Shown piece after piece: positions 1 through 12,100 of a stretch of DNA of 64,000 nucleotides. The notes beneath the pieces were generated by a model, which was not told the DNA's origin, did not search any database, and saw nothing but the letters and a program-made list of their open reading frames with translations. The translations under genes were made by a program, and so were the position numbers. The DNA comes from Salminus brasiliensis (Eukaryota; Chordata; Actinopteri; Characiformes; Bryconidae). The DNA lies in assembly GCF_030463535.1 (NCBI RefSeq), contig NC_132892.1:29104341-29168340 (forward strand). The letters run 5' to 3'. Within the stretch, counting starts at the first letter, position 1, and each line of letters opens with the position of its first letter.

Positions 1-273
1 CCTGTGTTTGCTTGTTGGTGATTGGATTGGGTTTCTGGACCCGCTGTAGAGCCGATGGTAAGCAAATCAGCAGACTTCTGAAGTGTTGATGTAAAAACTC
101 AGTACTTTGCTTTGAGAAGACCCCATATATTAAATACATCTTCCAGAACCACAAAGCTTTCAGATGTAGTTTTCAGATGAGTTCTGCATTTTAATATGCC
201 ATGTTCAGTCAGCTTTATTATTTGTATCTTGGGTCTTTTCTACTGTGTTCTTTCTGTAGATGCTGTGAGCTGA
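1..273 (+). CDS. MHC class I-like unit 0, 3' end only (TM and tail exons)
   Basis: Only the last two exons lie in the window. Bases 1-57 translate as the end of a transmembrane segment (CVCLLVIGLGFWTRCRAD). A GTAAGC donor follows at 58. After an intron ending in TAG at 257-259, the final exon 260-273 completes the tail as D-A-V-S-stop. The layout matches the other units, whose tails read DAVI or DGAI. The membrane segment differs clearly from that of units 1-8, so this is a more diverged member of the array. Upstream exons are off the left edge. An AATAAA at 840-845 is a possible polyadenylation signal. Class I identity rests on exon structure and position, because no ectodomain is visible. 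Confidence 0.72.
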
Positions 274-942
274 ACCGATCATCTTTAGGAACACGTCACT
301 ACAACCTCCTCTGCCATCTTTCTGCTGTATCTGGTCTTACATAAATAACAGAGGAGGTTTAGTGATCATGTGTGCTGTGATGCAGCAGGCGTTATGTATG
401 ATGTCTGTGGTGATATGAATTCTGTATCAACTCTCCTGTATGATGTGATTTGTGGGCATTATGGGCACATGTGAAGTAGACCTGATGGTCCGGCCTGAGG
501 TCACATAGAAGAAACCGCAAAATAGAAGATGGACACTGGAGTAACTGTTGTCAGCGGTGTTCCTGTTACTACAGGCCGTTTTCAGGAGATTTACTTAACA
601 GCTTCAGTGTTTATGTGGTCTGTGTGTAATGTCTGCACTGTCAGCTGATATAATACTGCCATCTACTGCTGAGACATATAACGTCATTACTGAATATTAC
701 TGAAGATGACTGAATATTCACTGCAGTGCACTTATTCTGCTGGACTCTGCTTTAATCAACCTCTGTTTACATGCATTTTCCAGTAATGTAAAAATGTAAA
801 GGTAATGTATTATGCAAGGATTTTGTTATTTATCACAACAATAAATAAAATTGTATTTGTACAGACATTACAACACAGCGGCTTTACATAAATCTGTGAA
901 GCTTTCATATACAAGCCATGGGTAAAAGCACAAACTCTCTAA

Positions 943-1030
943 GAGCATTAAGAAGAACCACTGAGAGGAACTGAGGCTCCAAAGAAGAAAACTTTTAGAG
1001 CATTAAGAAGAACCACTGAGAGGAACTGAG
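943..1030 (+). repeat. Two-copy 33-bp direct repeat
   Basis: The block beginning gagcattaagaagaaccact occurs at 943-975 and again at 998-1030, 55 bp apart and essentially identical. It is probably a small local duplication, and I see no wider array. Confidence 0.7.
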
Positions 1031-2354
1031 AAGAAAGAAGAAATATTAGGAACCACTGGATGTGAGCTTTTGATTGGAGCAGTACTTGGGCTGTGACTGG
1101 TGACGTTTCACAAGTCCAGAGGAACACAAGTACAGATGACAGTTGACCAAGATGAACGCCTTGTGCTAAGACCCACCCACCAACGTGTACAATTGTGCCA
1201 AAACTCAGAAGCAGGAGAACGAAGTGCTGGAGTGCATTCAACCCAGGAAGTCTTTATGAGACTGTTCACACGTACCCAGAAAAGAAGATATATTTATCTC
1301 TGTGTCTTTAGCAAGGTTTCTAAAAGACTCTCAGTCAGAGGATAAGAGCAGTAGTGAAAGTGTCTCGACACAGCCAGTGATTATTGTTATTTATTATGGT
1401 GCAGATTTTAAAACATATAAAAATGATATAGCTATATAATTATTACACATAGCATTTTATGTCTAATGCTTCTTCATATTTCCTGTTATTGTTGTTCCTA
1501 ATTTGCCTGCATATTTGGCCAACTGAATCAACTTACCATTAGAATTTAAAACATTAGATTTTTTTACTGTAAGTCATGTGTAAATCATCTTACTGTCGCC
1601 CCATAGAAGACCACAACATATAAAAGGGAAAACCGCACAAGGATAGAGGTAGATCCCACTGACTTTGTTGAGGGCTATTAAAGAGTTGTAAAAGTCAGAT
1701 GTCTAGGGGCTAAAAGGATCACTACATCTGATCCGAGGTAATCTAGGGTCTTCAAGTTCAAAGTGGTCAGTTGGCCAATATTACAACAATCCTAGCTATG
1801 TCCTGGGAGCAAAGATCTAGTTTTTCACTTACCTTTACCCATGTGTAATGTGATGTGACAATAAACGTGATCGGGATTGATTTGAGTAGTAGGTGAAGAG
1901 CTGACATGAAGCCAGGAGGCATCTCTATCTGAATCTGGGGCTCCAACTGCACCGCCAGAGTTCCTTCATCCAGTCTCTGAATTATCAGGGTAAAATCAGC
2001 GGCAGTCATTTTTTCGTATCTTTGCTATGCTGTTTGTTGCTGATGTCTTATCCTGTTGCTGTTTTTAGTCTATGTCTATTTTAGTCTAAGTCTTTGGGTT
2101 CTTTTCTGAGGTAAACAGAAGCATTCTTGTAAAGTACCAACGCGCTGGAACAGCGGTCAAACGAGATGGTTTGGGGAGAGTTCATAATGTATACTGGCAA
2201 AATGACCGCTATGGTATTTTCAGGTATAAATGTTTAGAGCATTTTTTGTACTTGGTAGTATTAATTTCATCACAGTGTCAGAGTAAATATGCTCTAAATA
2301 GAATAGATTGGTTTATATGGGTGGTCTCTGTCTCTCGGAAAGACAAAGAGACTG

Positions 2355-2760
2355 AATGAATCAAGGCCGGTCCGCAACCAAGAGCCCTTCCAGCTTCAAG
2401 TACGGCTCGGCTTGACCCGCCATCCCTCAAAACCCACAGAAGACAAGCTTCAGACTTTTTTCTGTCCTGCACCGAAGTGGTGGAAGGAACTTCTCCTGGG
2501 TGTCCGAACAGCAGAGTCCAACACTCGCTGTCTTCAAACCCAGACTGAAGACCCTCCTCTTCTGAGAGTACTTGCGTGAATAGTAGAGTACTATGGTCAC
2601 CTTACTGACTTGTGTTTAGTAGAGTCAAAACTTAGAGGATCTTTGAATTTTTAGTCTATTCAAACTAGCTGAGGTTATTCTTGAGTAAACAGTAAAGCAC
2701 TTTTGTAAGTCGCTCTGGAGAAGAGCATCTGCTAAATGCCTTAAATATAAAGGCATTAAA
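2355..2760 (+). mobile_element. Truncated LINE 3' end (L2/CR1-like)
   Basis: The plus strand around 2380-2575 reads in broken frames like the C-terminal end of a LINE ORF2, including an F-x-x-L-x-P-x-W-W-K-E-L-L-like stretch, a V-R-T-A-E-S-like stretch, and a final F-K-P-x-L-K-T-L-L-F. It is followed by a 3' tail with gtaagtcgctctggagaaga and gcatctgctaaatgcc. The same tail appears in reverse in unit 8 introns (about 57317-57430 and 59605-59660), marking a family dispersed in this genome. The clade is tentative. Confidence 0.6.
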
Positions 2761-3359
2761 AGTAAAAAAAAATAAACAGCTAAAAACACTTTAAACAACC
2801 GACCTTTGCTTTTTCCACACACTGTTGTTTCAGCACTGTAGCGTGCAAGCTCCTCTTAACAGACTATATATTAAAATATATTTTTTTTGTATTATGTATG
2901 ATTTCATGAAAGAAGGTGGAGACAAAATGACAGAGTTTGAATATAAAAACAAACATGCATATGAAACTGATTTGCAAAAATTATAAAGAAGAAAACTTTA
3001 AAGATTAGTATGGACATAAACCTTCATATAATTAGCTGCTCATTCAATTACAGATAATTATTGTTTTTTCTTATATAAATCTGATATTTAAGAAATAAAA
3101 AAGTATCAATGTTACAGTGTCTGTAAATAAAATTAATACAATTTGTCGTTACTGCCATAATACTTAAAATAACAGTCAGTTGAATTGTTAATTTACAGAT
3201 AATGTTTGTTTTACAAGGATTGGTATACAATGAAAAAACACTACTTAAAATATATGAATTATTTTCCATAAAATTTTACAGTACACAGTTTCAAATACAG
3301 TCAGAGTCTTAGACTCTCTTAGACTTAGACTTAGAGTGTGGCGTACTGACAAAACCAGC

Positions 3360-3371
3360 TTTCACTTCCAC
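3360..3371 (+). promoter_or_regulatory. ISRE/IRF-like site, unit 1
   Basis: TTTCACTTCCAC lies 42 bp upstream of the unit 1 ATG. Its reverse complement, GTGGAAGTGAAA, matches the GAAANNGAAA IRF/ISRE pattern with one mismatch. Equivalent sites occur before units 2, 3, 4, 7, 8 and 9. Function is inferred from this recurrence and from the known interferon control of MHC class I genes. Confidence 0.45.
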
Positions 3372-3412
3372 TCTTCTCAGTGCTGTTAATATTTTAACTT
3401 CCTCCAACGGCC

Positions 3413-6400
3413 ATGAAGATCGTTTGTATTTTATTTCTCCTCTTATATCTTCAGCAAGTGAGGACTGGTGAGTAATCCTGGCTAGGTCTTTTGTAAATCA
3501 GTTTCCAATGTCTTTACGTTCAGGACTGTCCCTCGTTAAAGTTCATTGCAGCTGTTTGACACTGTCCTGTGTGTCCTTACTTCCTTGTTTACTTTGCTAC
3601 TGGTTACAATATATTATTATAACAGTCTTCCCTGGTTTAGATCCAGTCTACATTGGTCAGTGACTAACTAAATCAATAAACAAGCTGACTGTGAAGAAGA
3701 CTGCCTTTCAGATTTAGAATTGATGCTTTCCAAGGCTCATAATTCCAGTTTTGTGGTCAAACTGAGGAATACTGCTACCAGTCACGACATTTGCCTAAAA
3801 TGTGGCAGTTTAGAGGACATGTGTCAATGTGAACAGGCAGAAATGTCAATAATGAGCAAACAAAAAATAATGAACAATAGATTCTAGATCTTGAGAAGAA
3901 GAATGATGTTATGTATTTATATCATTGGGAAAACACACATGCAGTGTTATTAAAACAAAATAGTCTTAGATGCAATGTGGACAAAAGTATTGGGACACTT
4001 TTTTCTCCTATTCTGAGTCCTATTCTGTTGGCAATACTTGTCTATAGGGACTAGACAAGCTGTGTGTGCACATCGGTGTGAGCAATGGGTGCAACTTAAA
4101 GTAGTCAAATGCATTCTATAGAAGGGGCATCCACAAACATTTGGACATATTGTGTATTCAATTGGACACAGGCATAAGTTTCTATTGGAGTTTATCATAT
4201 CATATTTTTACTGTTCAAAGAAAAGCTAAACACTTGAAAACAATATAAAACTACTGTATATTTAAAAGGATTGTCCATAAATAGCTTCAAGGAACAAATG
4301 TCATTTTTAAAAAATATTGTTATAGTTTCATCTATGTCTTCTCTTTATTTGATGAAATAATGAAAGTCATATATTCAAATTTCCACTAACACTAACTTTA
4401 CACTAACTTTACATTTACAGATCTTCCGTTTGACAACTGTGGTTACTGGACTTACTCTAAAGGATATGGGCTGCCTGAATTTACAGAAAGGATCGTTCTG
4501 AATGATGTCACTGTCTACTACCATGACAGCAGTTTAAGGTCCAAAATGCCCTGTCCTGACTGGATCAACACCACTGCAGGAAGACAGGAGTGGAGGAGCA
4601 TTCATTTCTGGTCGGACCACAACATATATGTTTTCTCCCTTGGGTTTCAGTCGGCTACTAAACAGTTTAACCTGACAGGTAATCTGCTTTCCAGACTTGA
4701 AATGAAAAATTAATGAAACTACAACACCTGAATCACTGCACCAATCAGTTTTTGGCACAGACAGTTTAGAACAAGTGCAAACTCCTGCTAACTTTAACCC
4801 CTTATGGTCTTGTCCTGCTTACCTCATTGAGCTCCTTCATCTTTACTGTCTTTCTTGCGCCCTCTGATCCTCTGGTACTGAACTTCTGGCAGTTAATGGA
4901 TCTGTGGTGCTGAAGCATCCTAAGTTTCTCTAAATCTCTTTCCCGCACTTTAACCTTCCTTTTTCAAGTTCTATTGTGTTGAGTTTTTCTTTTCTCTCCC
5001 CTTCTCTTCCCAGTGTACTTTTGTAAATTGTACTTGGGTATGTGAAAAGCTCTACATATATTTATTATTATTACTTTTATTTACTACTTTTATTTTCCTG
5101 CCCCAGTCAACTTGACATTCTGAGTTTCCTTCTTTAAAAAGTTACACAGTAACTGAATAAATATCCAGAGATTTCTTCATATTCTTATTCATCTAAACTG
5201 CTGGGAAAAGAAAGTTATATAAAATAGCTTTAATAAAAAGAAATACATTTAAAACCCTCATCATATACCTCAATAAATCTTTAATCAGTACTAGCATAGC
5301 TGCTTCTGTAAATATACCACAGTTATTTAATATACTACAGTTAATATGCACTTAACTACATACAGTGTTGGACCAAATGACCCATCAATAATTGTAGCAC
5401 ACACTTCAAGATCATTTGTTGTTTCTCTGATTCAGGTTCACTGTCTGACCAGAACATTTACCAAGGATCTGGATGCTGCTCTCTATATCCAAATGGGACT
5501 TACAGGGCATTTATGACCCACTCATTCAATGGCAAGGACTTCACAAGTTTTGACCTGAACACCAAGACATTTGTAGCTGCAGTTTCTCAGGCTGTCCTGT
5601 TCAAGAATTTGAGGGAGAGAAACCATCGTGACATGGATGAGCTAGCAGCATACTACCAGAAAACCTGTCTGGGAAGACTGAATATATTAAAGCAGGCTCC
5701 GGGACTCCTCATCAGAAAAGGTCAGATATGTTTGTGATTTCTTTTTTTTTTAACCCCTCATGCTCCATGACTTCTGTTACACCCTAAGGAATACTAATTG
5801 GTAACTGCATGCAAGGCAATGCAATCTGGCTCAGCTGTTGTTCCTAATTTATAACAGTGGGAGAAAGAGCTAGGAGCCACTGATGGTTCCTAAAGAGTTT
5901 AAATAATGGAACTGCAGCATCATCTGCAAAGTCATATACAACATTTTCATCTGTTATTGTCACAGCAAAACTAAAACTAATGCAGTTTTAATCAGCTTTG
6001 ATTCCCTGAACAGGTGATTAACACTAATAGCCTGTTTCTGTATATTTTTCTTACACATTAATTTGAACAAATTTAATCACATATTGTTTTAGTATTTCTT
6101 TGGTATCATAATTCTATATATACTCTATAAGTCATTTTAAACCAGCAAAATAAAAACTGACCCATCAACAATAATTCCAGTCCTGTTTAACTGTGTTTAT
6201 TGTTTTCCCAGTTCCGGATGTCAGGCTCTTTGAGCAGCAGAAGGCCGACTCCATTACAGTCACATGTCATGTGACTGGGTTTTACCCCCGGGTGATTCAG
6301 GTGGTTTGGCTCGGTCCAGATCTTCAGCCTGTGGATGAAGGGGTCACTGATGTGCTGCCGAATGAGGACGGCACGTACCAGACCAGAAAGAGTGTGATAG

Positions 6401-7146
6401 TTCCAGAGGAGGATGTAGGAGAACACACCTACAGCTGTGTAGTGCTGCATAGCAGCGTACCGGACAACATCACCAGAGTCTGGGGTATGAGGACTTCTGC
6501 ACATCATTAAATGTTTTAGTTAATGAATTCTTAATCTATCAGTACTGAACACTTCTTCTCCTGAACTTCCTGAAACTGATTGTCCTGTTAAAGGACATTT
6601 CAGCCTAAAACTAGCATTAAATATGTGATCTGTCCCTCATTCAGTTCATCACTACAGAGGTTTTCAGGCTACAGACTTTTTGTACAGCAGTGAAACTTGT
6701 GTCAAACTCAGTGAAAACAGACCTGCTTTCTTCTGCAGGTGGAGAGAAAGCTGGAGGAATGGCTGTCTGGATATCTCTTGTCTGTATTTGCTTGTTGGCT
6801 GCTGGAATTGGGCTTGTAGTGTGGTGGTGCTGCAGAACTCGAGGTAAGCAACTCAGCTACTGTACAACAAAGAGGAGCTACAGAGGATTCTTTAAGCAGT
6901 GTTGTATAAAAAACACTTCTGGTTTCTGGTTTGAGAAGAACCTTGTGAAGAATCTTGTAAAGTAAGGATTAAAGAACATTCACTTAATCTTACTGATCTC
7001 TAAACTGATGTATGAACTATTCCTACAATCTTTAAATAATGAAGGTGGAGGTTCTTTAGTTTAGTTTAGTTTTTCACATTTACCTGTTTACAGAAGTGCT
7101 CTGAACAACTATCTTTGGCATCATCAGTATTTATATTATGCCATTT

Positions 7147-7181
<35 letters not shown>

Positions 7182-7601
7182 ATTAATGGTCATTCCATAT
7201 ATTATAGAATCCAGTAGCTTATTTCAGGAGACATCCTAGTGAACAGTATTTTAAAGTTAAACAGTCTTATTGTTTTGCATCTTTAATGGGCTGGATTATT
7301 CTACACTAGCTTAATGTATTAATGTATTGAATTCATCCAATCACACAATATTTCAGAATTGTGCTCCAAAGAGTTTTTTTTATTAGATTGGCCTCAACAG
7401 CCTTATTTAAATCACATTGGTTTTAATATACTGGGTTTAAGTACATGCCAAATGTCTAAACAACTCTAAGCATAATGCTTTTCTTTTATCAGATAATTAA
7501 ATTTTTTAAATGTACTTATGAATTATGAATCTCTCCATGTGTTTAAAATGGCTTCACAGCTAACAATCATTATTTTGTCTCTTATAGATGCTGTCATTTG
7601 A
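3413..7601 (+). CDS. MHC class I-like heavy chain, unit 1 (complete)
   Basis: Six exons, phase 1 throughout: 3413-3467 signal peptide (MKIVCILFLLLYLQQVRT), 4421-4678 alpha1, 5436-5720 alpha2, 6212-6484 alpha3, 6739-6843 connecting/TM, 7588-7601 tail (DAVI, stop). All introns are GT..AG and the product is 329 residues. Alpha1 carries cysteines at exon residues 7 and 45 and an N-L-T site at its end. Alpha2 keeps the class I disulfide cysteines (one in a CC pair near residue 14, one in QKTCLGRL). Alpha3 is a C1-type Ig domain with TCHVTGFYP and YSCVVL. The first 18 residues form a signal peptide. The tail is only a few residues (R-T-R-D-A-V-I). It differs from units 2-7 in alpha2 (KNLRERNHRDMDELAAYY) and lacks their intron-3 L1 relic. 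A likely poly(A) signal is at 7763-7768. It is probably a beta2m-associated surface glycoprotein; the ligand is unknown. Confidence 0.86.
3972..4154. mobile_element. Short MITE in unit 1 intron 1
   Basis: The block begins caatgtggacaaaagtattg and ends acaaacatttggacatattg, with imperfect inverted ends. It is about 183 bp, an internally deleted copy of a repeat family seen in longer form at 44712 and 56431 and as right-end fragments in intron 1 of units 2, 3, 4 and 6. The family looks like a common non-autonomous fish DNA transposon; I do not assign a formal name. Confidence 0.65.
7151..7178. repeat. (AT)n microsatellite in unit 1 intron 5
   Basis: A pure AT run. Orthologous runs of different length occur in units 2, 3 and 5 (13470-13505, 19794-19826 and 31017-31032) and account for some length differences between otherwise near-identical copies. 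Confidence 0.85.
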
Positions 7602-8581
7602 ACATTGGGATAAATAACAGTCCATGGAGTCGACGAGTCTGTTGCCTTAAATTATTTCAAAATCGAGTCAAAGACTTTATTGTAATGTTATTGTCAAAAC
7701 TGTAATTTGTACCGGACATACACAGGATTGAAACTGCGTTACTCTCAGACCCGCTGTGCAGCAATAAACATCAAACATTTACATAAACATTAAATAACAC
7801 AAAGCAAGAATATAAGTATTCTACTAGTTTTAGGAATGAGTTTAGTTTAAGAGTTTAAGTGTTGGTATAAATAGATAGATAGAAGTCCCTGGCATTGACA
7901 TCAGAAGTAAAGTGGCAGATGCAGCAATGTACTTTATAAAGTGTATGAATAAAGTATATGTATAGAGGTCCCTGAAATGACATAAAAGCTAAGTGTCATA
8001 TGCAGTAAATCTGGGTGTGGATAGTGCATGCTGTTTTATTGTCACATTGTTTTGTGGCTTGTCAGAAGTTTATTTATCCACAGTTTGAAGTGGAGTGAAG
8101 TGGCTCATTTGCACAGTAATTATTATGGTTTTCAAAAAAAAAAGAGGACACTGGGGATACTCAGGCGTCCATTGTGGTTAGGCTGGGGGGCATCAAGTAG
8201 GCCTAAGTTGTAGTATTGTGGCAGTGTTATAGAAGTTAATCATCTCTAAAATCATGCAGCTAAATTAATAAACATGAATACATGAGCATTTACTGATTTA
8301 CCTAAACTAATAAATAGCTTATATTGCTAAATCACCTCCTTTTATTTGAATGTATCAGTCTTAAAATAAAATCAGTAAAAAACAAAAGAAAGAAATATTG
8401 AGTTTTATCTTTTAATCTTGTACATGTTTTTATTTTCATGACCATGTAAAAAAATATTAATAAATACATCAATAAAATAAAGTCACAAAGTCAAACTAAT
8501 TTGTGTTTATTTACATTTCTGTTAGGGCTGAGGTCAGTCAGCTGTGGTGGTTAGCAGTTTGACCTATTTGACCTATTTGAC

Positions 8582-8583
<2 letters not shown>

Positions 8584-8617
<34 letters not shown>

Positions 8618-8650
8618 ATACATACACACACATATATATATATATATATG
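8584..8650. repeat. (CA)n-(TA)n microsatellite
   Basis: A CA run grading into TA. The same locus is present 5' of units 3 (about 14899-14963), 4 (about 21221-21285) and 6 (32415-32518) with different lengths. Confidence 0.85.
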
Positions 8651-9112
8651 CAGTCTTTTGATGGACAGCTGACACACAAACCTCAGAATTTATAGACAAA
8701 AGCTCAAATGTTAAATCCTGTGTGTGGTCTACTTAAAAGAGGTATCCTCATGTGCCCATAAAAAGAAGCAACACCACCAAGATTACATTTCAATTCAACT
8801 GTTTTTATTAGAACCAAATAGTATTTAATAAAAGAGGCACATACCCCAAACACAAACTTCCATTCCTCATGCTGCCTCCACAAACTGAAGAGCCCTGCCC
8901 GTTACAGGGATCTCCACCTTTACATGCAGGGATCCACTCACTTGCTTTACATGAAACACAAGCCTTGCACATCCCAGCTGCCATGGATTACATGCAAAGG
9001 CTCCCAACTACAGGGATCCCCACCCTTCCCTGCATGGGCTCTACGCAGGCTCCACCCACACTAGAGTCACATACGCCTCCATTTCATTTGGCCACATATG
9101 ATCTAAACCAGC

Positions 9113-9124
9113 TTTCACTTTCAC
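9113..9124 (+). promoter_or_regulatory. ISRE/IRF-like site, unit 2
   Basis: TTTCACTTTCAC, reverse complement GTGAAAGTGAAA, is a perfect GAAANNGAAA pattern 43 bp before the ATG. Identical sites sit before units 3 (15394-15405) and 4 (21717-21728). Confidence 0.55.
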
Positions 9125-9166
9125 TCTCCTCACTGCTGTTACTGTTTTGAACTTCTTCCACCAGCC

Positions 9167-12100
9167 ATGAAGATCGCTTGTGTTTTATTTCTCCTTATAT
9201 ATCTTCAGCAAGTGAGGACTGGTGAGTAATCTTCACTAAGTCTTTTGTAGACAGGATTACTTGTAGACACAATTCCTTTACATCCAGGATTTTACTTAGT
9301 GAAAGTTAAATGCAGCTCCTTGACATCGTCATGTATGTCCTTACTTACTTGTTTATGTACTACTGATCCTACGCAGCATTTATAATATTCTACAGCCTTT
9401 CCTGGTTTAGATCCAAGCTGATTGTGGTGAAGACTGCCTTTCAGATTCAGCATCGTAATTCCAGTTTTGTGGTCAAACTGAAGAAAGCAATATTCTACAG
9501 CCTTTCCTGGTTTAGATGTGATTTAGGTTTGTCAATAATGAACAAGCTGACTGTGGTGAAGATTCAAACTGAAGAAAGCAATATTCTACAGTCACGACCT
9601 GTGGCTAAAATGTGAAGCCTTTAGATTACAGGCAAAAAGGTATATAACAGGCAAAGCCACGATTAATGAAAATATATTGTAGGTCTTAAGAAGGAGAGGG
9701 CATTGTGTATTTAAATAATAGAAGAAGACAGATATCATTGGATATTGGATGGAGCACCATCCATCATTCCAGAGAACACAATTCCACTGCTCCACAGCTC
9801 AATGCTGGGGGGCTTTATACCCCTCTAGCCCACACCTGGCATTAGGCAGCATAGTGCCAATAGGTTCATATTTATTTGCTCCAGAATGTCCTTTTCTATT
9901 GGCAGTATTTCTCTACAGAGGCTGTGTGTGCCCTTGGACATTTGTGTCAGCAATGGGTGCAAGGTGTCCACAAATATTTGGACACAGTGTATTTGTATTT
10001 TAAATTTGAAAGCAATATGAAATTTCACTGTATATTTGAAAGGATTTCCTCCACAGGTTGAAACAGCACCGTATCCAGGGAACAAAAGACATTTTTAAAT
10101 ATTGTTATGGTTTCATCTGTGTCGTCTCTTTATTTAATGAAATAATGAAATGTATCAGATTATATCACATATTCACATTTCCACTGCATTTAACACTAAC
10201 TTTACTGTTACAGATCTTCAGTATGACAGCTGTGTTTACTGGACGTCCTCTAAAGGATTTGGGCTGCCTGAATTTACAGAAAGGATCGTTCTGAATGATG
10301 TCACTGTCTACTACCATGACAGCACTATGAGGTCCAAAATGCCCTGTCCTGACTGGATCAACAGCACTGCAGGAAGAGATGTGTGGAGTATTATTCATTT
10401 CTGGACAGACCACAACACATTTGTTTTCTCCCTTGGATTGCAGTCGGCTACTGAACAGTTCAACCTGACAGGTAATCTGCTTTTTACACTTAAAATAGAC
10501 AACACCTGAATCACTGCAGCAATCTAGGGTTGGGCCGTATCCACAAAATGACTCTGATCTAGTGACTGCTGCTGAAAGAACAGAAAACTTTCAAGATTTT
10601 TTCCATGGTTTTTGATCAGTAGCTCACCTGTTAAGCTCCATCGAGTATCAGACAGCTCAGATTAGCTGATTAGATCTGCTGAGCTACTGACACAAGCGCT
10701 GAGAATATAATCTCGTGTCTGAGAGCGAGTGGTGTTGGGAGTAACAGAAAGACAAACTGAGAGACCGGTTCTGCTGTATTTTAGTCAGTGAGCACTATCT
10801 AGCTTTATTTATAGAAGTTAGCCAGCATAGTAAACACCACAGCCCGTGTTCCAGCTAACTTAAGCTCAAATCTAAGCTTGTTTAGAGGATAAAGCCTCAT
10901 ATCTGAGAGCACAGAGTCGAGGGAATGATCTCGGAAGTGTTTTCAGCTGTTTTTAGGTACATTTTATATCCAGCTATTTTCAGAGTGTGACACCAATCAC
11001 TGAGCGCACATGGGGGAATGAGCTTATTTGGCCGTTAACTAGATACAGTTAGATACACTAACTAGACACAGAACATCTCTTTCTGACACAAACAGTTTAG
11101 AACAAGTATAAACCTGTGAACTTCAAACCTTTACGGTCTCCCCCTGCTCACCTTACTGAGCTTCTTCAAATATAACTCTTCCTATACTGTCACAGTTAAC
11201 TACAGATAGTGTTGGGCTAAATCACCCATCAGTAATCTTAACACACTTAACACTGTTCACTATTGAACTGTTCACTGTTCACTCTTGTGTCTTACAGTGT
11301 TTGGAAATTATTTGTTGTTTCTCTGATTCAGGTTCACTGTCTGGCCAGAACATTTACCAAGGATCTGGATGCTGTTCTCTGTATCCAAATGGGATGTACA
11401 GGGTATTGCTGACCCACTCATTCAATGGCAAGGACTTCACAAGTTTTGACATGAACACCAAGGCATTTGTAGCTGCAGTTCCTCAGGCTGTCCTGTACAA
11501 GACTCTGAGGGAGAGAGATTCAGCCAGTATAAATATGTTAGTAGTATATTACAAGACAAGATGTCTGGAACGACTGAATATATTAAAGCAAGCTCCAGGA
11601 GTCCACATCAGAAAAGGTCAGATATCTTCTTGACTTCTTCCTTCTTCACCTCATCCTTTATAGCTCTTTGTTATTACACATAAAGTAGCAAATTCAGAAC
11701 TATGAACACCACACTGTCACATGATCGACCAGATATTAATTGCTAGATTAATGTATTTATATTGTAAGGAGCTGTATTCATTGTCCTTTTCAGAATCAGA
11801 TGGATATGCTTTTGACAGTATTGCAGATTTGATTTCTCAAATTGATGAAACTTGTGAAGTGAAATTGTCAGTTGAAAGTTGGATAGAGAGTTGATGTGTA
11901 TCTTTAGATTGTTTATCTTTTATGGTTTTATGGCGATTTTATAAGCATTTTGGAATTCTCTTAGAACTTTTTATTTTGATACTCAAACCAGGTAAAGATC
12001 CCAGAACTTTAGACAGTTATGCTACTCAATATGGATTATAAATCCGCTACCTTTAATTGGTCATGTTTGTTTGGATGGTATAAATAGTTCGTTGGAACTA

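Larger units (their letters stand above)
274..3412. other. Spacer between units 0 and 1
   Basis: About 3.1 kb without a convincing host gene. It contains the unit 0 3' flank, a 33-bp direct repeat (943-975 and 998-1030), unassigned sequence around 1560-2030 with one small minus-strand ORF of unknown nature, a LINE 3' fragment (about 2355-2760), and AT-rich sequence to about 3300. The last 60 bp hold the unit 1 proximal promoter with an ISRE-like site. Confidence 0.6.
7602..9166. other. Spacer between units 1 and 2
   Basis: The unit 1 3' flank (AATAAA at 7763-7768) is followed by AT-rich sequence, a (CA)n/(TA)n microsatellite (about 8584-8650), and a conserved 5' flank block (about 8760-9166) that recurs before units 3, 4 and, partly deleted, 6. 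That block contains an open frame of 93 codons at 8869-9150. I do not annotate it as a gene because it looks like proline-rich low-complexity sequence. Confidence 0.6.

Noticed and set aside
1767-2009. 80-codon minus-strand ORF in the first spacer
   Set aside because: I recognise no domain. It is isolated in repeat-like sequence and could be a transposon scrap, so it is not annotated as a gene.
8869-9150. 93-codon plus-strand ORF repeated before units 2, 3, 4 and partly 6
   Set aside because: It is proline-rich low-complexity sequence that overlaps the ISRE-like site and ends just before the real start codon. Its conservation is explained by recent duplication of the flank.
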